Shown in pieces: positions 22,047 through 34,605 of a DNA stretch of 64,000 nt (its first letter is position 1; the number at the start of each line of letters is the position of its first letter). Position numbers and translations under genes: made by a program. The stretch lies in assembly GCA_047967505.1 (NCBI GenBank), contig CM106541.1. One strand, written 5' to 3'. The stretch is from Dipteris shenzhenensis (lineage: Eukaryota > Polypodiophyta > Polypodiopsida > Gleicheniales). The notes beneath the pieces are model-generated. The model had not been told where the DNA came from. It saw only the letters and a program-made list of their open reading frames with translations, and searched no databases.

Positions 22047-22909
22047 CGTGTGTGCTCAAGATACGGATATAGTCAAGAGGTCCATGATTACTTTAGTGGA
22101 ATTTTGGGAGAAAATGAAGTCTTAACAATAGAAAAACTCATTGCCAAAGACAAATGTAAGCCAATAAGACCTAAGACCATTCCTCCTTTGACTCAAACTT
22201 TTTGGACAAACCTCTAAAGCTAGAGAAACTTAAAGAAGCAAGTTTGGCCATGGCCCCTAGTTGCTATTGCTCTGGGAGGAGTCTCTGGTTCAAGGTTTCT
22301 TGGATAAGAGGATTAAACTACGGATCATTAAGTTAATACATAAAGGGGGTTAGAAAGATCACAATTCAAATTGGCACTGATGGGATTTTTTTGGGAAGCT
22401 AATATCGTTTGTCTGTGTATGGAATTTTTTTGGGAAGCTGATTTTTTTTTGGAAGAAGGATTGTATGGATGGCAGGTAGAGAAGGAGTCAAAATATAAAA
22501 AAGTGATTGGCTCAGAGAAAGGATTAAAGGAAACTGTTAGTCCTGGCTATCTCACTGTCTTGCTGCCTCAGCTTAGCCTTGATTGCCTTGCTTCTAAACT
22601 ATCTTTCATAGTTTCAAGCCCCTTTTTGATCACTTACACGATTTGCCAGCCTGCCTTCTTGCCCACTGCTTGCGATTGCAAAGCCTGCGGCTTCTTACAA
22701 TGCACATCAATTATAATTTCATGATAACCATGATGCCCACGGATTCACTACATACTACTACTCAATTTACTTGCCTATTTGATACATGCACTTTAGACTG
22801 TAGACATTACAATTCATTGATTAGCTCCTAACTTAACAACAAGCCCCCCCCTCCTAGCCCTTTGTTTTCTAACACTCATAACCCTCCCTTGATATTTAAC
22901 CCTTTGTTT
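22047..22909. other. No gene recognised; left flank of E3
   Basis: Short open frames only. The last bases before E3 are its target duplication TGTTT (22905-22909). Confidence 0.45.
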
Positions 22910-23244
22910 TGTGAAGATAGTGGGAGAGAGGGAAGGAGTCTCACTTGAGGCTTTCTCACAATCACAATGGGGGAATACACACAAAGGTGGAGGCTGAAAA
23001 CAGTTTTCCTCTTCTTAGTTGTGAAAGCCAAAAGAACTCTAGTACAAAGAAATAGAAGAACCCTATATGTGGGTCTCAAAACCAAACTCAACTAACTAAG
23101 GTGGCATACTAACTGAGCCACGAACTAGTGTAGATAAGGATAGCTGTCATCTAGCTATTATTCGTGGGCGGTGTACCAACCGCATCTCCAGCTAACAAGT
23201 CGGTGACATAAATGCACAACAGTCACCTTGGCATATCGCGAGTG
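22910..23244 (-). repeat. E3 3' LTR, outer part (interrupted by E2)
   Basis: 335 bp of the LTR, ending exactly where the E2 target copy GAGTG (23240-23244) meets E2. The remaining 18 bp lie at 28750-28767 beyond E2. Joined length would be 353 bp against 340 bp for the partner LTR; the excess is small insertions around 23155 and 23232. Confidence 0.93.
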
Positions 23245-23543
23245 TGTAAAGAATGAGGGAGAGAGATAGGAGACTCAAGTTCAGCTTTCTTCACAACACA
23301 CAAAAGAGAGAGAGGACACAAGGTTGGAGGGTGAAGCCTTTCTTCACTTTTGCACACAACAACAATACAATAGAAGGGGGAAATACCCTATATGTCAAAC
23401 CTAGAATACGTGGTTCATATGTGAACCCAAACCAAAAACATACGTGGTAGTCAAACTACACCACGAGTACAACTAACATAGGCGGTGACATAAATGATAG
23501 TCATCCAGGAGATGTATCGGGGGTAGAGCTTGATATCTCAACA
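23245..23543 (-). repeat. E2 3' LTR
   Basis: 299 bp; on the minus strand it begins TGTTGAGATATC and ends TTTACA. The polyprotein stop at 23501-23503 lies inside it. Confidence 0.95.
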
Positions 23544-26500
23544 CTCCCCCTCAAGCTCAAATCCATCTCACGTACACCAAGCAAGCTCCTAAATCTGCGA
23601 AGCTTCTCGGTACCCAATGCCTTCGTAAAAATATCAGCCACCTGCTCCTCAGTGCTGACATAGACAAGATCAATCTCACCAGCTAGAACCTTCTCTCTCA
23701 CAAAGTGATAATGCACCTCAATGTGCTTCGTTCTAGCATGATAAACTGGATTATTAGCAAGCATGATGCTGCTAATGTTGTCACAATGAATGACAACTGC
23801 TGCATGAATTGACTGTCCCATATCTGCAAGTAGCTTCCGCAACCAAGCTACCTCACATGCAGCCATTGCTGCACCCCTGTACTTAGCCTCTGTGCTCGAC
23901 AAGGCAACTGTTGGCTGCTTCTTGCTGCTCCAACTGATGGCACCACTCCCAAGAGAAAACATAAAACCACTAGTAGATCTCCTGTCTGAGACACTACCAG
24001 CCCAGTCAGCATCTGTGTATCCATGTACCTGTAATGCACACCCAGCTTCATAAAACAGTCCATAATGCAATGTGGACTTCACATACCGCAGTATGCGCCT
24101 AGCCGCATCCAAATGTGGCTTCCTCGGTGCCTGCATAAACTGACTCACCAGCCCCACAGCATAGCTCAAATCTGGTCTGGTTATAGTCATGTAAATCAAG
24201 CTACCTACTATGCGCCTGTACATAGTAATATCTTCAAGAAGCTCACCTGTCTCTGCATTGAGCTTCACATTCTGCTCCAATGGAACAGAGATAGGCTTAC
24301 AGCCTATCATTCCATATTTGGACAGCATGTCCAAACCGTATTGCCTTTGCAACAGCCATATCCCACTCGGGGATCTAATAACCTCAATGCCCAAGAAGTA
24401 ACGCAGCTCTCCCAAATCCTTCATCTCAAATTTCTGCTTCAACATCTGCTTCAACAGCAGCTTCACTTCATTAATGTCTGCATCACTATCACCTGTAATA
24501 ATCAAGTCATCAACATAGATGACTATAAGCACAATCCCTCTGTTTGTCCTTTTCACATAAAGTGAAAAATCTGAATTGGAAATCTGAAATCCAATAGTGA
24601 CAAGATATTGCCCTATCTTGTCTGACCATGCCCTCGGCGCCTGTTTTAAGCCATACAAGGCTTTGCGCAACCTGCATACAAAATCGGGATGTGAATTATC
24701 CTCATAACCTTCCGGCTATATCATATAAACCTCTTCCTGCAAATCACCATGCAAGAAGGCATTTTTCACATCCATCTGATGCAAAGACCATCCCTTTGCA
24801 GCAGCCATAGCAATTACTGCTCTCACGGTTGCCATCCTTGCAACTGGGCTGAAAGTTTCCTCATAGTCAATTCCATATGTCTGTGCAAAACCTTTGGCAA
24901 CCAATCTTGCCTTGTACCTGCTAACAGACCCATCAGCATTGTGCTTTACTTTGTAAACCCACTTGCAGCCAATAGCCTTCTTATCATGAGGCAAAGGCAT
25001 CAAATCCCAAGTGTGGTTTGCATCCAAGGCAGCCATCTCTTCATCCATAGCTGCTTCCCAATTTTTATGCCCTGCTGCATCCTCAAAACATGTGGACTCT
25101 GGCTCCTCTAGAACCTTGACCATATAAGCATAGTGATGTGCTGTATACCCATCATATCTCAGCCTGTCAATTGGATACTTAATACGAGTGGACCTCCGTA
25201 CAACTGGATCAGTTGCAGGAGTCTTTAAATCATGCCTGCTTTTCCTTGCACCAGGTGTAACAACAGAAGGAATCCCAAGTTCCTCATCAAGGCTCATTTC
25301 AGAGCCACTTGACTCTCCATCAACATGAGAGCTACCAGCAGACACATCAAACACTGGAGCATGGTCCACTTTTTCTTTTCCCTTATGTGATACCTGCACA
25401 ACACTATCAGGACTGCTATGTGACGATTCACTAGATCTCAATCTCCCTGTCCATGCATTAGATCCACTAGTAGAGGACTCTCTGGGTCCACTCAAGGCTT
25501 GAGATTGCTGCTCTGCATTTATTGCAGCATTCCCATTTCCTGCATCTGCATCTCCTACCATAACAGTTGGTGCATACCAGCTGCTCATTTCATCAAAAAC
25601 AACATCTCTGCTCACTTGCATTTTGCGGGTGGAAGGGTTATAACAGCGATACCCTTTCTGGTGCAGAGCATATCCAATAAAGATGCATTTTTCTGCCTTT
25701 GGATCCAGCTTTGTTCTCTTCTCATCAGGAACATGAACATAAGCTATGCAACCAAATACCTTCAAGTGAGAAATATCTGGTTTTTGACCTGTATACATTT
25801 CTTCAGGCGTCATGCCATGGACAGCTGCAGTGGGGGTTCTGTTCATAATATAAACTGCAGTTGCTACTGCTTCAGCCCAAAAATAATCAGGCATGTTTTT
25901 ATCATTTAGGATCGCCCGTCCTACTTCTGCAATATGCCTGTTCTTCCTTTCTGCAACCCCATTCTGCTGAGGGGTAGACCTGCATGAGTACTTCCTTTGA
26001 ATTCCCTGTTCTTTCAGATATTCACTAAATTCTTCTAAGAAGTACTCTCCCCCTCCATCAGATCTTAGCACTTTAATATGCACACCTTTCTCTTTTTCAA
26101 CCATGGCCTTAAAAGCCTTGAAATGGCTGAACACTTCACTTTTGTGCTTCATAAAATAAATCCACACCTTCCTAGTGTAGTCATCAATAAACGTCACATA
26201 ATAATGGCATCCACCAATAGAAGCAGCTTTGGTTGTCCAAACATCTGAATGGATCACTTCCAAAGGTCTTCTGCTCACCTTAGCATTTTTGGGAAATGCA
26301 TGTCTGGCCTGCTTACCCATTTGGCATGCTTCACATACCTTTTGCATTCCCTCAACTCTGAATTTAGGCAAACCTGCAACAATGTTTTTCGTTTGCATAG
26401 ATTTCAGCCTTTGTATATTCACATGCCCAATGCGCTTGTGCCATATCTCAATATCTGCAATGACACCTCTCCCATGCGCAAACATAGCAGCTTTTACCTC

Positions 26501-27868
26501 AGGCATATCAACATCCAAGGTGAACATTCTGCCATTTTTATTGCCTTTCGCAACCAAGCGGCACTTATTTTTCAAGTCCTCAACAAAACATCCATCAGGA
26601 TTAAATCTAACCTGCAGACCTTGCTCAACCATCTGGCCAACTGAAACCAGGTTCTTAATGATTTTTGGAACATGAAGTACATCTGCCAAGTACTTCGTTT
26701 TGCCATCCTGCATAGCCAATGGCACTTTACCAACCTGCGTAATTGGGTGCGCAGTATCATCACCTGTTTCAACATAACCTGGCTTATCCAAATTTCTAAC
26801 ATCATGAAACCACTCACCATGACTGGTCATGTGGTTAGAGGCACCTGAATCAACATACCAAACATCATTGCAAGCTGCAGCATCTCCTGACATGGAGTTA
26901 ACCATATGCTGCATCACAAAAAGGTACTCATTTCTGTCGTCACCATGCCCACTTGATGATGCATAGTTGCTTTGCTGCAACTTCCCACTTTTGATGTCAT
27001 TCTGTTTTTTATAGCATGTATTCTCCTTGTGTCCAGGCTTTCCACAATAATAGCATTTTGTGCTGCTATTTACTTGCTGGTTCCTTTGCCATGAACCACG
27101 GCCTCTTTGGCTCCCCCTGCCTCTAGAACTACCACGTCCTCCTCCATAGGACTGGTTTTCCTGTTGTTGCTGTTGGTTCTGATTTCCTGCACGGCCACCA
27201 AAACGGCCTCTTCCTCTACCCCTGCCTCTACCTGTATTCGAGTAGAAAGCAGTCTCTTGAGAAGTTGAGGTGGCTGAACCACCATTCCTTTGCTCTTCAC
27301 TCAGCAAGAGAGCAATAAGTTCCTGAAAATCAGGAAATGTTTCACGGACTCCAATGGATGTCCGAAACTGTGCATAATCTTTCCCAAGACCATTCAAGGT
27401 CACAGACACTAAGTCCTCATCATCAACAGGTGCTCCAATGGAGGCAAGAGAATCTGCAAGGCCTTTCACCTTCAAGGAATACTCATTTATATTCAGATTT
27501 TTCCTTTGCACATTGTGCAACTCCTGCTTTAGCTGCATCTTTCGTGCTTTGGTATTTGTGCTATACAGCTTCACCAATGTGTCCCATGCCTCCTTAGGCG
27601 TCTCTACATCCTGTATATGCACAATCATAGAATCTGAAATGCTAACAGACAGCCAATACAGGCATTTTCTGGCTTTTTCATGCCATTCTTTAAAGGCCTT
27701 CAATTCAGCAGGAGTAGGAGCAGCACCCAAAACTGGTTCTGTAGTTTCACCACTGATGTAATCCCAAACTCCCTTTCCCATAAGGAAGTTTGTCATCCTG
27801 AACTTCCATGCTTGGAAGTTGTTCTTGTCAAGCTTCTCACTGACAATGGTAGACAGATTCTCAGACAT
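23501..27868 (-). pseudogene. E2 copia Gag-Pol polyprotein with one nonsense codon
   Basis: The ATG is at 27866-27868. All copia domains are present and in one frame: Gag, zinc knuckle [14 protein letters not shown], protease DSGAS, integrase with [13 protein letters not shown] and [11 protein letters not shown] with YVDD, and RNase H with TDADWAGS. The single break is TAG at 24716-24718, where E1 has CAG (6263-6265), seven codons after the position where E1 has its own stop. The base before the codon also differs, so two adjacent transitions separate the copies. A 12-bp tandem duplication (24434-24457) adds four residues, MLKQ, in frame within RT. Nothing else would prevent a full-length product if the stop were read through. 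Confidence 0.95.
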
Positions 27869-27983
27869 TTTACAAATCACGAATTGCAACAGCAACCTGT
27901 AAACAAAGCAAATGCCTCACAAGGGCAAATAGCAAAACTTCAGCGAAAAGCCTCACAGGAGCAGATCTGCAACACTGACGAAA

Positions 27984-28017
27984 GTGGTATTTCACCACAC
28001 AGTCACTTCCTAGTGAC
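27984..28017 (-). other. E2 leader double stem-loop
   Basis: Same two hairpins as E1 (GTCACT/AGTGAC and GTGGT/ACCAC), between the primer site and the gag start. Confidence 0.6.
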
Positions 28018-28432
28018 GATTTTGCATCAACAGGCAACAGGCATGAATCTGTAACTCCCAATATCTCTGCACACAGGCATACGATGCAATTTCTGTGGCA
28101 CCTTTCCACCGACTAGCCGCGCGGTGGTCACACAGCAAAAACAGGGCCTTTTTCTGAGTGCCTGCGAAGAACTTGCGCCTTCAAAACGGGCCCCGAAACG
28201 GCCTCAAATCCAAAAAATAAAGTCACCGAGGGCTTTGCCTTCCCCCGCAGCATATACTGCGCTCTCGCCACACCACGAAGGGCCTCTCAATCTGAAACAG
28301 TGCACTCCTGCACTTCTGGCTGTGCTACCTGCAGAGATTTGCTCCCAAACTCGAAATAGGAAAGCAACACTGGTCCTCTTACCAGGACACCACAAACTTG
28401 GCTTGCTTTCTTGAGCTCCTTACCTCGAACAA

Positions 28433-28445
28433 GGCTCTGATACCA
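28433..28445 (-). promoter_or_regulatory. E2 primer-binding site
   Basis: On the minus strand TGGTATCAGAGCC follows the 5' LTR directly; it is complementary to initiator Met tRNA. Confidence 0.95.
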
Positions 28446-28744
28446 TGTAAAGAATGAGGGAGAGAGATAGGAGACTCAAGTTCAGCTTTCTTCACAACAC
28501 ACAAAAGAGAGAGAGGACACAAGGTTGGAGGGTGAAGCCTTTCTTCACTTTTGCACACAACAACAATACAATAGAAGGGGGAAATACCCTATATGTCAAA
28601 CCTAGAATACGTGGTTCATATGTGAACCCAAACCAAAAACATACGTGGTAGTCTAACTACACCACGAGTACAACTAACATAGGCGGTGACATAAATGATA
28701 GTCATCCAGGAGATGTATCGGGGGTAGAGCTTGATATCTCAACA
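28446..28744 (-). repeat. E2 5' LTR
   Basis: 299 bp, one mismatch to the other LTR. It is followed on the plus strand by the duplicated target GAGTG. Confidence 0.95.
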
Positions 28745-28751
28745 GAGTGGA

Positions 28752-31700
28752 GCTCGATATCTCAACACTCCCCCTCGAGCTCAATCCCAATTCCTGCACA
28801 CCAAGCAGGTCTCTGAACTTGTGCAGCTTCTCTGCACCCAATGCTTTCGTGAATATGTCAGCTACCTGATCCTCTGTGCTGACATAAACTAGATCAATAA
28901 GACCTAGTAAAACCTTCTCCTGCACATAGTGATAATGCACCTCAATGTGCTTTGTTCTGGCATGAAAGACTGGGTTCTTTGACAAGTGTATGCTGCTCAT
29001 GTTGTCACAATAAATGACAATTGGCCCCTGATGCATATCATAGAGTAGCTTATGCAACCAAGCTACCTCACATGCAGCCATTGCTGCACCCCTATACTCA
29101 GCCTCTGTGCTCGACAAGGCAACTATAGGCTGTTTCTTGCTGCTCCAAGTGACTGCAGCACTCCCAAAAGAGAACACATATCCACTGGTAGATCGTCTAT
29201 CAGAAATGCTACTAGCCCAATCAGCATCAGAGTATCCATGCAGCTGTATCTGAACCCCAGCCTCATAAAATAGTCCATACTACAATGTGGACTTCACATA
29301 CCTGAGTATGCATCTAGCCGCATCCAAATGCGGTTTCCTTGGAGCCTGCATAAACTGACTTACCAACCCAACAGCCATAGCTCAAATCTGGCCTGGTAAT
29401 AGTCATGTAAATCAAACTTCCTACTATGCGTCTGTACATAGTAGGGTCCTCCAGAAGCTCATCTGCATCTGCGCTCAGCTTCACATTCTGCTCCAAAGGA
29501 ACTAAAATAGGCTTACAGCCTGTCATCCCATATTTGGACAGCATGTCCAATCCATACTGCCTCTGCAAGAGCTGTATCCCACTTGGTGATCTAATCACCT
29601 CAATGCCCAAGAAATAACGCATCTCTCCCAAATCCTTCATCTCAAACTTCTGCCTCAATAGCATTTTCACATGAAGGATATCTTCATCACTATCACCTGT
29701 GATGATCAAATCATCAACATAAATGACCAGTAGCATAATCCCTTTCTTTGTTTTTCTCACATAGAGTGAGAAATCTGCCTTGGAAATCTGAAAGCCAATA
29801 GTGACAAGATACTGTCCTATCTTGTCAGACCATGCTCTAGGTGCTTGCTTCAAGCCATACAAGGCTTTCTTCAACCTGCAAACAAACTCAGGATGAATAG
29901 CATGAACATAACCTGTTGGCTGCTCCATAAAGACCTCTTCTTGCAAATCACCATGCAAGAAGGCATTCTTTACATCCATCTGATGTAAAGACCATCCCTT
30001 TGATGCAGCCATAGCAATGGCTGCTCTTACGGTTGCCATCCTTGCAACCGGGCTGAAAGTTTCTTCATAATCAATGCCATATGTCTGTGCATACCCCTTG
30101 ACAACTAATCTTGCCTTGTATCTATTCACAGAACCATCTGCATTGTGCTTGATCTTATAAACCCACTTACAACCAATTGCATTCTTGCCTTTAGGCAAAG
30201 GCACCAATTCCCATGTAGCATTTGCATCCAAGGCATCCATTTCTTCATCCATGGCTTTCTCCCATTTTTCATTTCCCATGGCTTGCTTAAAAGAAGTGGG
30301 TTCTGGTTCCTGTATCACTTTGACCATATAGGCATAGTGAATGGCTATAAATCCATCATATTTCAGCCTATCCACAGGATACCTGACCCTGGTAGACCTG
30401 CCCAAAATAGGCTCACTTCCAGGTGCTCTCAAAACATCCCTGGTCTTCCTTACTCCAGGTGTAACAACAGAAGGAATACCCAACTCATCATCAATGCTCT
30501 GTTGTGAGCCACTGGATTCACCATCCACACAAGAGTGACCTGCATTCACATCAAACATGGGCTATCTACCTTCTCTTTTCCTTTTCATGATACCTGTGTA
30601 CCACTCTCTGCATTGCTTTGAGGGGATTCTCCTGATCTCAATTTGCCTGTCCATGGCGAAGTATGTGAACCACTGGTAGAGGACACTCCAGGTCCACTAA
30701 TATTTTGTGATTGCTGCTGTGCATTCTGTGCAGCATTACCATTTTGTGCATCTACATCAATCATCACATTTACTGGTTTATACCAGCTGCTCATCTCATC
30801 AAAAACAACATCTCTGCTCACTGTGAACTTACGTGTAGAAGGGTTATAGCATCTATACCCTTCTTGCTAAGGAGAGAATAACCAATAAAGACGCACTTCT
30901 CAGCTTTTGGATCCAACTTGGACCTCAACTCATCTGGCACATGGACATAGGCAATGCAACCAAAAATCTTCAAATGAGAAATATCTGGTTTCCTACCAGT
31001 ATACATCTCCTCTGGTGTCATGCCATGTATTGCTGCAGTGGGAGTCCTGTTCATTATATAGACTGCTGTATCAACTGCTTCAGCCCAATAATAATCTGGT
31101 AGATCTTTTTCATTTAGCATAGCCCGAGATACCTCTCCAATATGCCTATTTTTTCTTTCTGTAATTCCATTTTGCTGTGGGGTATGACTGCATGAATATT
31201 GCTGCTTTATACCATGCTCCTGCAAGAACCTTGCAAACTCATTTGAGAGGTACTCTCCCCCTCCATCTGACCTTAGGCATTTTATTTGCAGGCCTGTTTC
31301 TTTTTCAACCATAGCTTTGAAAGCTTTGAAGTGCCCAAACACTTCACTTTTCTTTTTCATAAAATACACCCACAATTTTCTGCTGAAGTCATCAATAAAT
31401 GTGACAAAATAGTGACAGCCTCCAATAGATGCAGCTTTTGTAGTCCACACATCAGAGTGGATTAATTCCAATGGCTTTTTACTCTCTTGAACATGCCTAG
31501 GAAAAGGTTTTTTTACCTGTTTCCCAAATTGATAGGCTTCACAAACCTTGTGCATTTCTGCAACCTTGAATTTAGGCAATCCTGCAACAATATTTTGGGC
31601 TTGCATTGATTTAAGTCACTGTATATTAACATGACCAATGCGTTTGTGCCAGATATCAATATCTGCAACTACACCGGTCCCATGTGCAAACATTGCTGCA

Positions 31701-33088
31701 CTCAATTCAGGCATGTCCGCATCCAACGTAAACATCCTGCCCTTCTTCTTTCCTTTTGCTATCAAGCGACATTATTTTTCATATCCTCAACAAAGCATCC
31801 ATGAGGATTAAATCTGACCTGCAAGCCCTGCTCAACCATCTGACCAACAGAAACTAGGTTCTTGGTGATGTTCAGGACATGAAATACATCAGACAAGTAT
31901 TTCTTTTTCCCATCCTGCATAGACAAAGGAATTTTGCCAATCTACACAATAGGATGTGCAGTATCATCACCAGTCTCCACAAATCCTGGTTTTTCCATTT
32001 TCCTTGCATCTTGCATCCATTCTGCATGACCTGTCATGTGGTTTGATGCACCTGAGTCAACATACCACACATCATTTCGTTCTTTTGCACTTGTCACAGA
32101 ATTGGTCATATGCTGCACCATAAATAGATGCTCATTTCTGTCATCACCCTGCCTACTAGAAGATGCATAATTGCCTTGCTGCAATTTTCCATTCATAATG
32201 TCATTCTGCTTTTTGTAGCAGTCCTTAGCCATATGACCCGTTTTGCCACAATAGTAGCATTCAACATTGCTGTTTGCATTTTGGCTTCTCTGCCATCCAC
32301 CACGGCCTCTTTGGCTCCCCCTGCCTCTAGAGTTACCACGTCCTCCTGCATAGGACTGGTTTTCTTGCGTTTGTTGCATATTCTGATTTCTACCATGGCC
32401 TGCAGATCGGCCTCCTCTACCTCTGCCTCTACCTCTGCTAGCATTTGAGTAGAAGACAGTTTCTTTTGAAGTTCCTACTAAAGAAGATGCACCACCATTT
32501 CTCTGCTCTTCAGAAATTAGAAGAGCAATCAGCTCCTCAAAATCAGGAAATTTTTCACGGACGGCAATGGATGTCCGGAACTGTGCATAATCCTTTCCTA
32601 GACCATTCAAGGTCACAGAAACCAAATCATCATCATCCACTGGCGACCCAATGGAAGCAAGTGCATCTGCAATTTTCTTCACTTTCATGTGGTAGTCATT
32701 TATGCTCAAATTTTCTCTCTGCACATTGTGCAACTCCTGTTTGAGTTGCATTTTCGTAGCTTGCGTATTTGTGCTGTACATTTTTGCCAACGTATCCCAT
32801 GCCTCCTTTGGTGTACTTGCATCCTGAATATGCATAATCATGGAGTCCGAAATACTGATAGACAGCCAGTACATAACTTTCCTGGCTCTCTCATGCCATC
32901 CTTTGAATGCCTGCATTTCCTGTTGACTGGGAACATTAGGAAGAATAGGTTCTTCTTCATTTCCTGTAATGAACTCCCTATAGCCTTTTCCCATCAAGAA
33001 ATTCGTCATTCTAAACTTCCATGCCTGGAAGTTGTTCTTGTCAAGCTTTTTAGTGACAATCTGTGAAAGAGAATCAGATACAGAACAC
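28752..33088 (-). pseudogene. E3 copia Gag-Pol, multiply broken
   Basis: Gag is recognisable from [16 protein letters not shown] (near 33070), with zinc knuckle CYYCGKTGHMAKDC and protease [13 protein letters not shown] ends this part at 31942. The integrase core is at 30818-31606 ([29 protein letters not shown]). Its frame breaks near 30821. RT with YVDD is at 29314-30558, and RNase H with [17 protein letters not shown] and KHIEVHYHY is at about 28770-29177. No ATG stands at the position where E1 and E2 start gag; instead the leader frame runs into gag without a stop, so the original start was lost or lies upstream. Several frameshifts near 31775, 30820 and 29385 rule out a functional product. 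Confidence 0.93.
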
Positions 33089-33141
33089 TGCAAAAAACAC
33101 AGCTTTTGCCTCACATGGGCAGAACTACAAAACTGACGAAA

Positions 33142-33175
33142 GTGGTATTTCACCACACAGTCACTTCCTAGTGAC
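33142..33175 (-). other. E3 leader double stem-loop
   Basis: Both hairpins are identical in sequence to those of E1 and E2, although neighbouring leader sequence in E3 has indels and substitutions. Confidence 0.6.
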
Positions 33176-33586
33176 GATTTTGCATGAACAGGCAACAAGC
33201 ATGAATCTGCAACTCCCAATATCTCTGCACAAAGGCATATGATGCAATTTCTATGGCAACTTTTCACCGACCCACAGAACAGTGGTCACACAGCAAAAAC
33301 AGGGCCTTTTTCTGAGTGCCTGCGGAGAACTTCCGTCTCCAAAACGGGCCCCGAAATGACCTCGAATCAGAAAAATAACGTCACTGAGGGCTTTGCTCAC
33401 ACCCGCAACATATACTGTGCTCTCGCCGCACCGCGAAGGGCATCTCAATCTGAGACAGTGCACTCTTGCACTTCTGGCTGTGCTACCTGGATTTTCTCCC
33501 AAACTCGAAATAGGAAAGCAACACTGGTCCTCTTACCAGGATACCACGAACTTGGCTTGCTTTCTTGAGCTCCTTACCACGAACAA

Positions 33587-33599
33587 GGCTCTGATACCA
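33587..33599 (-). promoter_or_regulatory. E3 primer-binding site
   Basis: TGGTATCAGAGCC on the minus strand, adjacent to the 5' LTR. Confidence 0.93.
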
Positions 33600-33939
33600 T
33601 GTGAAGATAGTGGAAGAGAGGGAAGGAGTCTCACTTGAGGCTTTCTCACAATCACAATGGGGGAATACACACAAAGGTGGAGGTTGAAAATAGTTTTCCT
33701 CTTCTTAGTTGTGAAAGCCAAAAGAACTCTAGTACAAAGAAATAGAAGAACCCTATATGTGGGTCTCAAAACCAAACTCAACTAACTAAGGTGGCATACT
33801 AACTGAGCCACGAACTAGTGTAGATAAGGATAGCTATCATCTAGTCGTGGGTGGGTACCAACTGTATCTCCAGCAGCTAACAAGTCGGTGACATAAATGC
33901 ACAATAGTCACCCTGGCTGGAGCTCTCGATATCTCAACA
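33600..33939 (-). repeat. E3 5' LTR
   Basis: 340 bp, starting TGTTGAGATATC on the minus strand. Its plus-strand right neighbour is the duplicated target TGTTT. Confidence 0.94.
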
Positions 33940-33944
33940 TGTTT

Positions 33945-34605
33945 TCTAACCCTCATAACCCTCCCTTTATTTTTCTACTCACTTTTTACCCTCCCCAACC
34001 CTTTTTCCGAATGCTATATTTCTACCTCCTTATCCCCTAACCTCCCCCTTACATTGATGATCATTAACCTCCCTTTATAATTCATTTATAAAATGTTTTT
34101 ATTACCCTTCCAACCCCCCCCCCGCTTCCTTCTTTTCTAAACTTTTTCTAAATTCTTAAAACTTATATACTACCTATACTACCTTTTACTATTATTTTCA
34201 TTACTATAACCATTTCTTTTTGTCAATCTCTTTATTGTGACTTGTCCCCTTTATCTCTTTCGTATTGAAGAATCATCTATGTTTCATAGGTTATTAGTTA
34301 AACCATTAATACTTCATACATTACCCTAGTAATTAATTTCTAGTTAACGTTTAAATTTATTTAGATTTTTAATTAGTATTTTTAAAATCTTTTCTACGCT
34401 TTGTTTCAAAACAAATTCATTGATTCCCTATTTTCCTCTGGCACACTCTCCTCCTTTATACTTCTTCTTTATAAATTAACTATACAAGGTTCCAAGTTAA
34501 TTTGCCTTTGTTCAACACTCTTCTCATAAGCATATGTTTACTACAATTATTTTTTCACTGACTGATCTACATCAAGCTTGATAAGTTCGTGTTTAAGCTT
34601 TCATT
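33945..34605. other. No gene recognised; AT- and CT-rich spacer
   Basis: Low-complexity, pyrimidine-rich sequence continuing the text left of E3 (ACCCTCATAACCCTCCC occurs on both sides, as expected for one locus split by E3). Confidence 0.45.

Larger units (their letters stand above)
23245..28744 (-). mobile_element. Ty1/copia LTR retrotransposon E2, very young, nested in E3
   Basis: LTRs of 299 bp lie at 28446-28744 (5') and 23245-23543 (3'). They differ at a single base (gtagtcaaac against gtagtctaac). The target duplication GAGTG is at 23240-23244 and 28745-28749, inside the 3' LTR of E3. The primer site is 28433-28445 and the polypurine tract about 23544-23557. It is the same family as E1, with few protein differences. 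Only one lesion interrupts its polyprotein, a TAG at 24716-24718, making it the best-preserved element in the window. Confidence 0.97.
22910..33939 (-). mobile_element. Ty1/copia LTR retrotransposon E3, older, split by E2
   Basis: The element reads on the minus strand. Its 5' LTR is 33600-33939 (340 bp). Its 3' LTR is split into 22910-23244 and 28750-28767 by E2. The target duplication TGTTT lies at 22905-22909 and 33940-33944. The primer site TGGTATCAGAGCC is at 33587-33599 and the polypurine tract is just inside 28768. The LTRs differ at about nine or more positions, mostly transitions, plus several indels, so E3 is clearly older than E1, E2 or Gyp4. Without E2 the element is about 5.5 kb. 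It is related to the E1/E2 family in all domains and in the LTR tips. Confidence 0.95.

Noticed and set aside
24065-27761. Many open frames antisense to the copia polyproteins (mirrored at 3220-6904)
   Set aside because: They occur at the same places opposite the coding frames of E1, E2 and E3 and have no motifs; they are shadows of the sense genes.
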